DNA of 64,000 nt from Paenibacillus vietnamensis (lineage in GTDB: Bacteria > Bacillota > Bacilli > Paenibacillales > Paenibacillaceae). Made by a program: the position numbers and the translations under genes. Below are positions 33,537-41,123 of this stretch, in pieces; within the stretch, counting starts at the first letter, position 1, and each line of letters opens with the position of its first letter. The stretch spans positions 310,001-374,000 of the forward strand of contig NZ_JAHMHW010000004.1 of NCBI RefSeq assembly GCF_020169515.1, read 5' to 3'. Below the pieces are notes generated by a model. It saw only the letters and a program-made list of their open reading frames with translations, was not told the origin of the DNA and searched no databases.

Positions 33537-34145
33537 TTAAAATTTCCTGGCTCTGCGAATGTAAAGGACCAGCACGATGACAACGACAATCGCAATAATC
33601 GCATATGCAATATTCGAATAGACATCCATAAAAGCGACGATGTCGTGCCAGTTGTCGCCTACCGCGGAGCCGACCATAACGAGAATCGTATTCCAGGCCA
33701 GCGTCCCCAGCACCGTGAACAGCAGGAAAGGCACGAACCTCATATGCGACATGCCGGCAGGCAGCGAGATCAGGCTTCGGATTAACGGAATCATTCTGCA
33801 CAGCAGCACGGCCCAATAGCCGTATTTTTCAAACCAGGCATCCGCCTTCCGGATATCCTCCTTTTTCACACGCAGCACGCGGCCGTACTTGTCGACAATT
33901 CTCTCCATCCTCTCAACGCCGAGCAGCCTGCCCACATAGTACAAAATAATGGCGCCGATTACCGAGCCGAGCGTCGCGGTTACAATGACGCCTACGGGCG
34001 TAAGGCTCGTGTAGGTGGTCATAAAGCCGCCGAAGGTCAGAATCACTTCCGATGGGATAGGAGGAAATAAGTTCTCAAGCGCGATCAGTAACAAAATGCC
34101 GAAATAACCGTATTGCTCCATAAAATCCGTAATCCAATTTTCCAT
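33537..34145 (-). CDS. DedA-family membrane protein
   Basis: ATG 34145 follows GGAGG with 6-base spacing, giving 202 residues. ENLFPPIPSEVILTFGGF and the later FEKYGYWAVLLCRMIPLIRSLISLPAGMSHM, with its conserved Arg and Pro-Ala-Gly, define the DedA/VTT family. Four to five membrane segments are visible. DedA proteins flip undecaprenyl phosphate or phospholipids, and support envelope maintenance. The gene is divergent from a copper protein gene, with the repeat element described at 34313 between them. Confidence 0.92.
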   Translation of the reverse strand: MENWITDFMEQYGYFGILLLIALENLFPPIPSEVILTFGGFMTTYTSLTPVGVIVTATLGSVIGAIILYYVGRLLGVERMERIVDKYGRVLRVKKEDIRKADAWFEKYGYWAVLLCRMIPLIRSLISLPAGMSHMRFVPFLLFTVLGTLAWNTILVMVGSAVGDNWHDIVAFMDVYSNIAYAIIAIVVVIVLVLYIRRARKF

Positions 34146-34312
34146 AGCATCCTCCAACTTTATCCAAAATACATATCTATCTGAAGTTATTCTAACATAG
34201 GAATGCAGCGGCCATCCACTTTTGTCATGCGCTGACAAGCCTGCGCATAGACTAGCCTAAAGCATAAACGTGCCGGCGCTGTCCATTGGCGGCCAAGCTC
34301 GTTTCGCAGCAA

Positions 34313-34457
34313 GCGTAAACGGCTATCGCTACGCACGAACCGTTAGCAGCATCGTTGCGCAGCTCGGTTCTGTGCCGTCCTTTGGCGGCAATAGCTTACG
34401 TTTCGCGGTGAGATATAGGCGTCAGTATAGGAGTGAAACTTATACTTTCCTATATCT
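34313..34457 (+). repeat. Structured intergenic element, copy A
   Basis: Outer stem GCGTAAACG (34313) / CGTTTCGC (34399) with one bulged T; inner stem GCACGAACCG (34333) / CGGTTCTGTGC (34365) with one bulged T. A 3' hairpin follows: AGATATAGG (34411) / CCTATATCT (34449), with inner AGTATA/TATACT. Copies lie at 39335 and 62810. It fills most of the 34146-34486 gap and ends 30 bases before the cupredoxin gene, so it could lie in that mRNA leader. Confidence 0.75.
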
Positions 34458-34486
34458 TAGAAAAGTTCAGGCGGGGTGAGCGTATC

Positions 34487-34933
34487 ATGTCCAAGGTGTT
34501 GGTTGTTAGCAAGAGGCAGATTCAATGGTTTATCGTCATTACGGCTCTGATTATTTTAACCGGCGTCTACTTGAGCTGGGACCGGTCGCAGCAGGTAAGC
34601 GGAACGGCGTCCGAGGCCAGGGTTATTCACCTGCTTACGGGCGAGTTCAAGACTCAGACCGAAGACGGCCAAGAGATCGAAGTCTACACCTGGCATCCCG
34701 GAACGGTTAACGTGAACAAAGGGGAGCTTACGGAGCTGCACATCAGCGGCGTCAACGGCAACAGCCACCCTTTTGTCGTCGAAGGACTCGGACTGCGCGG
34801 CGAGGCTCACAAAGGCAAAACGACGATCGTCCGCTTCACCGCGGAAAAGGAAGGCATCTACCCGATCATGTGCCTGACCCACACCGACATGCGCCATGGC
34901 GGGCCGATGGTCGGATATATCGTGGTGGATTAG
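34487..34933 (+). CDS. Membrane-anchored cupredoxin
   Basis: ATG 34487 lies 8 bases after GGGGTGAG, giving 148 residues. One N-terminal membrane helix (IQWFIVITALIILTGVYLS) anchors an outside cupredoxin domain. His94 (NSHPF), Cys129, His132 and Met135 (MCLTHTDM) give the type 1 copper ligand set, with His137 and Met141 as alternates. It may carry electrons or handle copper outside the membrane. It stands alone, 72 bases before the next gene, and directly downstream of repeat element copy A. Confidence 0.85.
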   Translation: MSKVLVVSKRQIQWFIVITALIILTGVYLSWDRSQQVSGTASEARVIHLLTGEFKTQTEDGQEIEVYTWHPGTVNVNKGELTELHISGVNGNSHPFVVEGLGLRGEAHKGKTTIVRFTAEKEGIYPIMCLTHTDMRHGGPMVGYIVVD

Positions 34934-35005
34934 GCGCGTAGACGCTTAATCGTGTGACCGCTTCCTCCCCGGGCGCATACATATGGGGAGAGAGGAGTCG
35001 GTTCC

Positions 35006-35317
35006 ATGAAAGCGAACGCGCAAAAGCATACCGCCGGCTATCCGACCGCGCGCAAAATAAGGAGGGCCTGCAGCAACGAGCTTTACCGCGCCGTTAAGCG
35101 GATGAAGGTGTGGATCCCCAAGGAAAAGATGGAGCAGGCCGTTGAACTGTACTTCAAAAAAGTAGCTCTCAATCTTGTCTGGATTGTGGAAAACGAAAGC
35201 AACCGGAAAGTACAGGCCGATTGGTGGGACGAAAACGTGAGCGGTGAAATCGCCGAGCTGTGGGAGGTCGACCGGGTCAAGCTTTGCACCGCCTTCCGGG
35301 ATGCTTACGGCGGATAA
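35006..35317 (+). CDS. Hypothetical basic protein, 103 aa
   Basis: I do not recognise this family. The 103-residue protein is basic and soluble, rich in helical stretches (ARKIRRACSNELYRAVKRM, MEQAVELYFKKVALNLVWIVE), and ends LCTAFRDAYGG. AGGAG lies about 10 bases before ATG. No signal peptide or metal motif is seen. It lies 72 bases after the cupredoxin gene and ends before a clear hairpin, so it probably shares that transcript. Confidence 0.65.
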   Translation: MKANAQKHTAGYPTARKIRRACSNELYRAVKRMKVWIPKEKMEQAVELYFKKVALNLVWIVENESNRKVQADWWDENVSGEIAELWEVDRVKLCTAFRDAYGG

Positions 35318-35322
35318 ACGGC

Positions 35323-35360
35323 AAAAAGCGATGAAGCTTTTAACGCTTCACCGCTTTTTT
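35323..35360. terminator. Bidirectional terminator
   Basis: AAAAAGCG-A-TGAAGC pairs with GCTTCA-C-CGCTTTTT around TTTTAAC, with T-runs readable in both directions. It separates the + strand hypothetical gene from sspH on the - strand. Confidence 0.9.
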
Positions 35361-35383
35361 GTGTATCCGATGCCTGATTGGTG

Positions 35384-35569
35384 TTATCCGTTAACTTCCC
35401 TCAGACGGTCGCAGGATACGGTTTTCATATTGACGGGGTTGTTTGCAACCTTTACCGTCGCCATGCCGTTGTCTTCATCCACGTTCTCGATCCATACCGA
35501 GTCCTCGTCGAGCATGACCTTAAACGTCTCCTTCGATCCGTAAATTTCCATCGCGCGCGCTGTATCCAT
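35384..35569 (-). CDS. sspH: H-type small acid-soluble spore protein
   Basis: This 61-residue protein reads MDTARAMEIYGSKETFKVML and VWIENVDEDNGMATV, then VANNPVNMKTVSCDRL. This is the pattern of the SspH family (A-R-A-x-E-I start, then two beta segments around xxVDExxGxA). These minor proteins are made in the forespore and stored in the spore core. The gene lies 13 bases after the next small gene and is another sign of sporulation. A SigG promoter would be expected upstream but I could not pick one out. Confidence 0.85.
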   Translation of the reverse strand: MDTARAMEIYGSKETFKVMLDEDSVWIENVDEDNGMATVKVANNPVNMKTVSCDRLREVNG

Positions 35570-35582
35570 TGCTTCAATCCTC

Positions 35583-35774
35583 CTATGTGTGACTACGTGA
35601 TTCGTTGTCCATCGTATCGGTTGTCGATTCGTCGATCAGGCCGTTCTGCATCGTTACATTGCCGCCGCCGAGCCCTTCATTCACCATTCTGTCGATATCC
35701 ATAAAATAATCGTCACGGCCTTCGTTGCGCGGCTCAGCCGTATTTTGCGGGTTTGGATTTTGCGATTCGGTCAT
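35583..35774 (-). CDS. Small acidic protein of unknown function
   Basis: ATG 35774 follows GGAGGAG, giving 63 residues. The N-terminal part is rich in Asn, Gln and Pro (SQNPNPQNTAEPRNEG), then DDYFMDIDRMVNEGLGGGNV, and an acidic Ser/Thr tail. The DIDRMVNEGLGGG stretch looks conserved, but I cannot name a family. It has no signal peptide. It lies 13 bases before sspH, so a spore-related role by cotranscription is possible but unproven. Confidence 0.6.
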   Translation of the reverse strand: MTESQNPNPQNTAEPRNEGRDDYFMDIDRMVNEGLGGGNVTMQNGLIDESTTDTMDNESRSHT

Positions 35775-35870
35775 CGATTTCTCCTCCTGTTTGGCACATA
35801 TATTGTTCAACGGCTCGGTCTCAAGCCCTCACGAAAAAATATGCCCGAAAACGTTTCGCCCCATGCATGT

Positions 35871-37301
35871 TCACAGCAGCGGCGACAGCATATTGAGGAT
35901 GGATTCGGCCGTTTTTTGCTTCCAGGGGCGCCTGTTGAACCGCTCCGGATCGAGCGCCGAGCTGTCTTCCAAATCGTTCAGGAAGTCCTGCTCCAGCCTC
36001 CCGATCGCGCCTTCGTCGAACAGCACCGCGTTAATTTCAAAGTTGCTGTTCAGACTTCTCATATCCACATTTGCCGTGCCGACGGTCGCCAGCATGCGGT
36101 CGACAATCAAGACTTTGGCGTGAATAAACCCTTTTTCATACCGGTATACTTGAACGCCGGCATCCAGCAAGTCGTGAATGTAGGACAAGGACGCGAGCAG
36201 CACAAGCCTGGAATCGGCGATGCCCGGAATGATGAGCTTAATGTCCACGCCGCCCAGCGCGGCCGTTCTCAGTGCCATCAGAAGCCCCGGATCGGGGATA
36301 AAATAAGGCGTCGTCAAATAGATGCGGGATTTGGCCGCCGTAATCGCCGCGAACATCATTTCCTTGATTTTCTGGTCGTTATGACCCGGCTTGCTCGGCA
36401 CCATCTGAACACGCTCCTTCCCGCCGCAGTTATGCTCCGGCATATAGGCATGCTCATCGAGCCGTTCGCCGGCGGCAAACGCCCAATCCTTCAAAAAAAG
36501 CTCCTGCAAAAAATAAACCGAGTCACCCTCCAGCCGCAAATGAGTATCCCGCCAAAATCCAAGTTTCGGCTCCTTCCCCAAATATTCGTCGCCGATATTG
36601 ATGCCGCCCACAAAGCCGATTTTTCCGTCTACGACGACGATTTTGCGGTGATTGCGGTAGTTCAGCTTTCTCCCGCATAAAGCGAGCCGCGGCGGCAGAA
36701 AGCAGCTGTACGAGGCGCCGGCTTCCTTCAGCCGCCGCAAGTACGGCTCACCGAGATGGAGGCTTCCGATTCCGTCATAAAGGACGCGCACCTCGACGCC
36801 AAGCTTCGCTTTGCGGGTGAGCACCTCCAAAAAACTGCTGCCGACTCCATCGTCCCTGATCGTATAATAATCCAAATGAATATGGCGCTGCGCCGCTTCA
36901 AGCTCCTCCAAAATCGAATCAAACGTTTCCCTGCCGTTCGTCAGCACTTTCGTTCTATTTCTGCTCGTAATGGGAAACGGTGTCATCTTGGTGAGCATCT
37001 TAAACAGCTTTTCCTGCTGCTCCAGCTCCTTGTTGCCGGCATCGGCCGCAGATGCCGCCGGCCTGGACATGGCGCAAGCGAACCGGCTCGTTTCCTCCTT
37101 ATACCGGTCCAGCTTTCTGCTTCGCAAATATTTTTTGCCCAGCAATAAATAAGCTGCGAAGCCTATAAACGGGAAAACGAAAGTGAGCAGCAGCCAGGCG
37201 GTCATTTGGACGGGCCGCCGGTGCTCTATAAAGAATACTGCCGCTAATTGAGCGGCGTAAGCAGCCAGAAACGCCGTTAGCCCTGTATGCCATGTCCACA
37301 T
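35871..37301 (-). CDS. cls: Cardiolipin synthase (phospholipase D family)
   Basis: This 476-residue protein has two N-terminal membrane helices and two HKD motifs: HRKIVVVDGKIGFVGGINIGD and HAKVLIVDRMLATVGTANVDMRS. Bacterial Cls joins two phosphatidylglycerols into cardiolipin and glycerol at the membrane. The ATG at 37301 has GAGGGGAG in good position. The length matches Bacillus ClsA. It is monocistronic, with a terminator of the upstream ABC operon preceding it. Confidence 0.94.
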   Translation of the reverse strand: MWTWHTGLTAFLAAYAAQLAAVFFIEHRRPVQMTAWLLLTFVFPFIGFAAYLLLGKKYLRSRKLDRYKEETSRFACAMSRPAASAADAGNKELEQQEKLFKMLTKMTPFPITSRNRTKVLTNGRETFDSILEELEAAQRHIHLDYYTIRDDGVGSSFLEVLTRKAKLGVEVRVLYDGIGSLHLGEPYLRRLKEAGASYSCFLPPRLALCGRKLNYRNHRKIVVVDGKIGFVGGINIGDEYLGKEPKLGFWRDTHLRLEGDSVYFLQELFLKDWAFAAGERLDEHAYMPEHNCGGKERVQMVPSKPGHNDQKIKEMMFAAITAAKSRIYLTTPYFIPDPGLLMALRTAALGGVDIKLIIPGIADSRLVLLASLSYIHDLLDAGVQVYRYEKGFIHAKVLIVDRMLATVGTANVDMRSLNSNFEINAVLFDEGAIGRLEQDFLNDLEDSSALDPERFNRRPWKQKTAESILNMLSPLL

Positions 37302-37381
37302 TCGTCTCCCCTCGTCCTCCCCCGGTCAATGACGACCGCAGTTTTCTGCTTAGTTTTGTCACCGGATGCAGTTCGTATGCA

Positions 37382-37436
37382 CAAAAAAAAGCCGCAGCCC
37401 GCACTTCTTATCGGAGATAAGGAGCGGAATGCGGCT
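37382..37436 (-). terminator. Terminator of the ABC-2 transporter operon
   Basis: On the - strand AGCCGCA pairs with TGCGGCT around two inner stems (CCGC/GCGG and CTTATC/GATAAG), followed by eight T. It lies 30 bases after the permease stop. Confidence 0.9.
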
Positions 37437-37465
37437 ATGCTTTGCGGCGGGCCGGCGTCCAACGA

Positions 37466-38263
37466 TTAAGCTGCGACGTCCCGTTTGTTGAATACATACC
37501 AGGTAACTGCAATAAACAAAATATAATAAACGGCAAGCACGCCTAAAGAATATCCCAAAGTCATTCCTTCGCGCATCGGATTGCCGTCCAAATACTGCGT
37601 CAGGTTCAAATGGATGAACAGAAGATAATCGATCCATTGGTAATCGAGCATAGCGATCAGCGCCACAAAGCTGTTGACGCCCAGCAGCAAGAACAGCGAT
37701 AAGCCGATGGCGAGGCCGCCGCTGCGGAAGATGGTGGACAGCATGAAAGCCAGCGTCACCGTCACAACCAGCGATACAAGCGTTAAAGCGTAATATTGCA
37801 GCAGATAAGATACCGGAGTTCCCCCAGTCGGTACGGGAAAGGATAGCGCGGCTTCCGGATCCGCATGAATGCCGAAGGCAAGCCAGTTTACAGCAATCGT
37901 GCTGACGAACAGCTCCACGGCCAGCAAGATGGCGAACATCATGACCGCAATATATTTGGACAATAAAATTTTAGAGCGCGACCAAGGGCGGATCAGCAGC
38001 AGCTTGATCGTACCGGTCGTAAATTCCTCCGCTACGACGCCGGCTGCAATGACGACCGTAAAAATCGTGACAAGTAAAAATAAAACGGAAGCTTCAATAA
38101 ATACGACCTCCCACATCGAGGTCGAGTTCCGGTCCCCGAACGACAGCCATAGGATCGAAATCACGAGCACTAAGCCAAGCAGAATGCTCATCATGACCCA
38201 TGTGCGGGGCCTGCGGTATATTTTCATATTTTCGTTTCTGACCAGCTGCAAAAAATCACCCAA
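37466..38263 (-). CDS. ABC-2 type transporter permease
   Basis: The start is the TTG at 38263 (GGGAGGGG upstream), overlapping the end of the ATPase gene by 8 bases, and gives 265 residues. Six hydrophobic segments follow a short cytoplasmic start (LVRNENMKIYRRPRTWVM), the normal pattern of NatB/YhaP-like ABC-2 permeases. The substrate is unknown; relatives export ions, peptides or antibiotics, or respond to envelope stress. It works with the ATPase encoded just upstream. Confidence 0.9.
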   Translation of the reverse strand: MGDFLQLVRNENMKIYRRPRTWVMMSILLGLVLVISILWLSFGDRNSTSMWEVVFIEASVLFLLVTIFTVVIAAGVVAEEFTTGTIKLLLIRPWSRSKILLSKYIAVMMFAILLAVELFVSTIAVNWLAFGIHADPEAALSFPVPTGGTPVSYLLQYYALTLVSLVVTVTLAFMLSTIFRSGGLAIGLSLFLLLGVNSFVALIAMLDYQWIDYLLFIHLNLTQYLDGNPMREGMTLGYSLGVLAVYYILFIAVTWYVFNKRDVAA

Positions 38264-39179
38264 TGCGTTCCCCTCCCGTAACCTCCAAGAACTGATCCTC
38301 CAGCGATTTGACGTGCGTACGGATGCCGTATACTTTGATACCGGCTGCGACAAGAGCGGCGTTAACGGATGCGGTTCCTTCCCGGTCCGTCTCGACGGCA
38401 ATCAATTGCCCGCCTTCCAGCGCGGCGGAATAACCGGCGGCCTGCAGAGCCTGAGCCGCTCCTTGAGGGCTGTCCACCTCGATAAGCACGCGCGAAGAGA
38501 CGGTTCCCGCTTCGAATGATCCGCGAATTGTGCGGACATCGATCAGCTTGCCATTTTGAATAATCGCCACACGGTCGCACATCAGCTCCATCTCCGAGAG
38601 CAGGTGGCTCGATACGAACACGGCGATTCCCTCCTCCTTGGACAGGAGCCGCAAATAGTCGCGAAGCTCGCGGATACCGGCCGGATCCAGGCCGTTCGTA
38701 GGCTCGTCCAGAATGAGGAGCTGCGGTTTATGCAGGATAGCTTGGGCGACGCCCAGCCGCTGCCTCATGCCGAGCGAATAGGTTTTCACTTTATCGTATA
38801 TGCGCCCTTCCAGACCAACCAGCTTAACGACCTCATTGACGCGATGCTCCGTAATGCCCGGGATCATTCTGGCGTAATGGATGAGATTATCATAGCCGCT
38901 CAAATACTTGTACATTTCGGGATTTTCCACGATGGCGCCAACGTAGCGGATCGCCTTTTCGTAATCCTTCGTAATACTATGTCCGCTTATGTAGATTTCG
39001 CCTTCCGACAACGACATGAGCCCGACCATCATCCGGATCGTCGTGGTTTTGCCCGAGCCGTTCGGACCAAGAAAGCCGAACACCTCTCCGAGCGGCAAAT
39101 CCAGCGACAGCTTGTCGATGATCGTTCGTTTGCCGATCCTTTTTGTTACATTGACCATTTTCACAATGGGCTGCGTCAT
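38256..39179 (-). CDS. ABC transporter ATP-binding protein (ABC-2 partner)
   Basis: ATG 39179 lies 9 bases after GGAGGG, giving 307 residues. Motifs are Walker A GPNGSGKTTT, Q-loop IVENPEMY, signature YSLGMRQRLGVA, Walker B LLILDEPTNGLDP and H-loop VSSHLLSEM. The C-terminal ~90 residues form the extra domain typical of BcrA/CcmA-like exporters. It is translationally coupled to the permease. Repeat element copy B lies upstream, beyond its start. Confidence 0.93.
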   Translation of the reverse strand: MTQPIVKMVNVTKRIGKRTIIDKLSLDLPLGEVFGFLGPNGSGKTTTIRMMVGLMSLSEGEIYISGHSITKDYEKAIRYVGAIVENPEMYKYLSGYDNLIHYARMIPGITEHRVNEVVKLVGLEGRIYDKVKTYSLGMRQRLGVAQAILHKPQLLILDEPTNGLDPAGIRELRDYLRLLSKEEGIAVFVSSHLLSEMELMCDRVAIIQNGKLIDVRTIRGSFEAGTVSSRVLIEVDSPQGAAQALQAAGYSAALEGGQLIAVETDREGTASVNAALVAAGIKVYGIRTHVKSLEDQFLEVTGGERIG

Positions 39180-39334
39180 CTCTAAGACCCTCCTTACGTA
39201 AATCCAAATCCCATTCATTATATACGATAAAGGTAGGATTTGGTAGTGAGGCGCAGGTGCACAGCGAAAAACAGCCTCCTGCATTCCGCGCTTTTTTCCG
39301 GCACGCGGAGCATGAGGCTGCTATCGTACTTCAA

Positions 39335-39470
39335 GCGCAAACGCTGTTGCGGCGCACGAACCATCGGTTCTGTGCCGTCCACTGGGAAGAGGTGCCCGTT
39401 TCGCGATGAATGATAAGTCAATTAACGGCTTTGAAGCGTATAAATTTAATCATTTTAAAAAGGGTGTACG
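39335..39470 (+). repeat. Structured intergenic element, copy B
   Basis: The layout matches copy A: outer stem GCGCAAACG (39335) / CGTTTCGC (39397) with one bulged C, and inner stem GCACGAACC (39354) / GGTTCTGTGC (39366), whose loop is shortened to ATC. The 3' hairpin is weaker (AATGAT / ATCATT, 39409-39460). It lies between the ABC ATPase start and a small - strand gene. The stems survive although the loop has been lost. Confidence 0.65.
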
Positions 39471-39706
39471 ATGTGCTCGGCTGCTTTTGCATCTGCTCGA
39501 AGGAACATTTTTAAGTCATAGTTACTGGTCTTACCTGGCGATTCAGCGGTCGATTCCTGCTTATCTTCCTCCATGCTGCACGCTAAGCAATAGCCCATTG
39601 GATGTACCACCTGGAAAAATCCCGTCCGAAACAAAATATCCGCATCGGGATTGGCCACCATCTTTCCGCAACTAATACAATAAAAACTGTCCTCGAAACG
39701 CATCAT
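39455..39706 (-). CDS. Small putative zinc-ribbon protein
   Basis: This 83-residue ORF has two Cys pairs, CISCGK and CLACS, separated by ~28 residues, which would bind one zinc. The N-terminus MMRFEDSFYCISCGKMV and the spacing suggest a small regulatory or RNA-related zinc ribbon. The ribosome site is weak (GAGAGAGG, too far upstream), so confidence is moderate. Its 3' end overlaps the 3' arm of repeat element copy B. Confidence 0.5.
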   Translation of the reverse strand: MMRFEDSFYCISCGKMVANPDADILFRTGFFQVVHPMGYCLACSMEEDKQESTAESPGKTSNYDLKMFLRADAKAAEHIVHPF

Positions 39707-39952
39707 CCGATAGATCGCTTCCTCTCTCTTCGTAATGATTGTTCAGCTATTTTGCGTTACGGGAGATGTACGACCTGTAATCTCCTCGCACATGGCGATA
39801 AGTTTCGTCAATTATAACTACGCTCTCACCTGACAAAATAGTCCAAACTTCGCTTCTTTTGAAATACATGTCGTAACTTCTGTTGCGGCCCGCCTCGACA
39901 AATCCCCCTTGAGGTTCCCCTCTCCGCTTCCACCCATGCCGCTTTCCGGGGG

Positions 39953-40390
39953 TTACCCTCCGAAGTAGTATTTGTTCTTATGTAATAACCGGTTGTATAG
40001 CTGATGGATCTTCCGCTGCTGCGGCTGTCTTGCCAGCAGCTCTTCATTCATGGCTCCGACAATCAGAGATTTCAGCGTATCGGAGCATTCGAACCTGACG
40101 CCATGCTGATATTGATTGTCGTGCTTCGAGCACCAGACAATACGGCCCCGCACGATCAGATGAGTCTTCGCCAGCTGCAGCCTCAGCTCCACCATATAGT
40201 TATGCTGGACCGGCAGCTGAAGCCCTGACAGAAAACACAGACCGTCCTGACTCATATTAAGAAGAAGCACCGTCGACGTAGAGCTTGTAAGCTGAACGCC
40301 TTGCGGGTTTAGCAATCGCAGCTCTGCCTTCAAGCCTTCTATAAAACGAAGCCTGATATGAGAGCGGGGATCGTCATTCGGATTCGCCAT
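39953..40390 (-). CDS. PilZ-domain protein (c-di-GMP binding)
   Basis: ATG 40390 has GGAGG about 8 bases upstream, giving 145 residues. It has both parts of the PilZ ligand site: RSHIR (RxxxR at residues 9-13) and NMSQDG (NxSxxG). The middle reads YMVELRLQLAKTHLIVRGRIVW, the beta-barrel core. Such proteins bind cyclic di-GMP and modulate motility or exopolysaccharide export. No effector domain is attached, so its partner is unknown. Confidence 0.85.
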   Translation of the reverse strand: MANPNDDPRSHIRLRFIEGLKAELRLLNPQGVQLTSSTSTVLLLNMSQDGLCFLSGLQLPVQHNYMVELRLQLAKTHLIVRGRIVWCSKHDNQYQHGVRFECSDTLKSLIVGAMNEELLARQPQQRKIHQLYNRLLHKNKYYFGG

Positions 40391-40513
40391 GCCGCATTCC
40401 TCCATCTTACTGTAGACCTTGTAATCTTCAATTTGAATTACATGAAAAAACATGCACATCGGCAAATTAGTATTCATTTAAAAATATGGAGCGTGAATGA
40501 CAGAAGGAGTACG

Positions 40514-40703
40514 ATGAGCATCGGCGATCGAATAGCCGGGGCGAGGGAGAATCGGAGGTGGGTGCAAATGCGGACTGCCGGGCTTCTCGGTATATCGAGG
40601 CGTGCCTTTGTCGATCTCTTGAGCTGACGATGTTGATCTCATATAGCTGGACGGCAGAATGCTGACGGCTGATGAGACAAAACGTTTTATTTGTGCGGGT
40701 TGA
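40514..40703 (+). pseudogene. Degraded XRE-type HTH regulator fragment
   Basis: ATG 40514 follows AAGGAG and encodes MSIGDRIAGARENRRW, then GLLGISRRAFVDLL, the helix-turn-helix of XRE repressors. It stops after 37 residues (40627). Beyond the stop, other frames continue with ELTMLISYSWTAE and then MLTADETKRFICAG (40659-40703), as if one coding sequence had been broken by two small frameshifts. A - strand ORF crosses the same DNA but reads as low-complexity sequence. Confidence 0.45.
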
Positions 40704-40985
40704 GAGAATGATGCGCTAGCACTGCTGCATTCAAACTGCCGTTGCGACGGCAGTTCAAGCTGCTGCGGCACATTCGATATATCGAGCACCGGCTGCTCCG
40801 CCGGTGCAGGCTTGTCCTTGGCAGCCACCGTTCGTTCCTCCTCTGGTTTGCTTCGAAGTGCTCCTGCTCTAGCAATCATGAAAGAAAGATATCATCATTA
40901 TACAAGAGCCCATAGATGGATATTGTCGGTTAGTGGGTGCATGTTTCTTCTATTTTTCCCTCATTTTGTCGAAAGGAGGCGGACA
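40704..40985. other. Intergenic stretch without a clear gene
   Basis: Apart from the broken XRE fragment before it and the palindrome after it, I see no convincing gene here. A - strand ORF (start GTG 40828, with GAGGAGGAAC upstream) crosses it but is Pro/Ser-rich and unlike known proteins, so it was not accepted. Confidence 0.5.
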
Positions 40986-41036
40986 TTGAAAGATAAGACA
41001 TTTATACGCTCAAATCTATAAATTCTTATCTTTCAA
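40986..41036. repeat. Long palindromic hairpin, related to the 3' arms of elements A-C
   Basis: Thirteen bases TTGAAAGATAAGA pair with TCTTATCTTTCAA, then ATTTATA with TATAAAT, leaving a 10-base loop and one bulged C. The pattern GACATTTATA...TATAAATTCTT is close to the 3' hairpin of copy C. The GCACGAACC part is absent. Confidence 0.7.
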
Positions 41037-41041
41037 ATAAA

Positions 41042-41090
41042 AAAGGGACCGGCATCTCGGTAGTCGCCCTACCTCGATGTCAGTCCCTTT
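41042..41090 (-). terminator. Terminator of gltB
   Basis: On the - strand AAAGGGAC pairs with GTCCCTTT, around inner CATC/GATG and GGTAG/CTACC pairs, followed by a T-run. It lies 33 bases after the gltB stop. Confidence 0.92.
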
Positions 41091-41123
41091 ATTCATTCTG
41101 CGGCGAACCGCAGTCCGATTTTA

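Noticed and set aside
40478..40828. - strand ORF with good ribosome site (GAGGAGGAAC) before GTG 40828
   Set aside because: The protein is Pro/Ser-rich low complexity without family likeness, and the + strand shows HTH-coding remnants over the same DNA.
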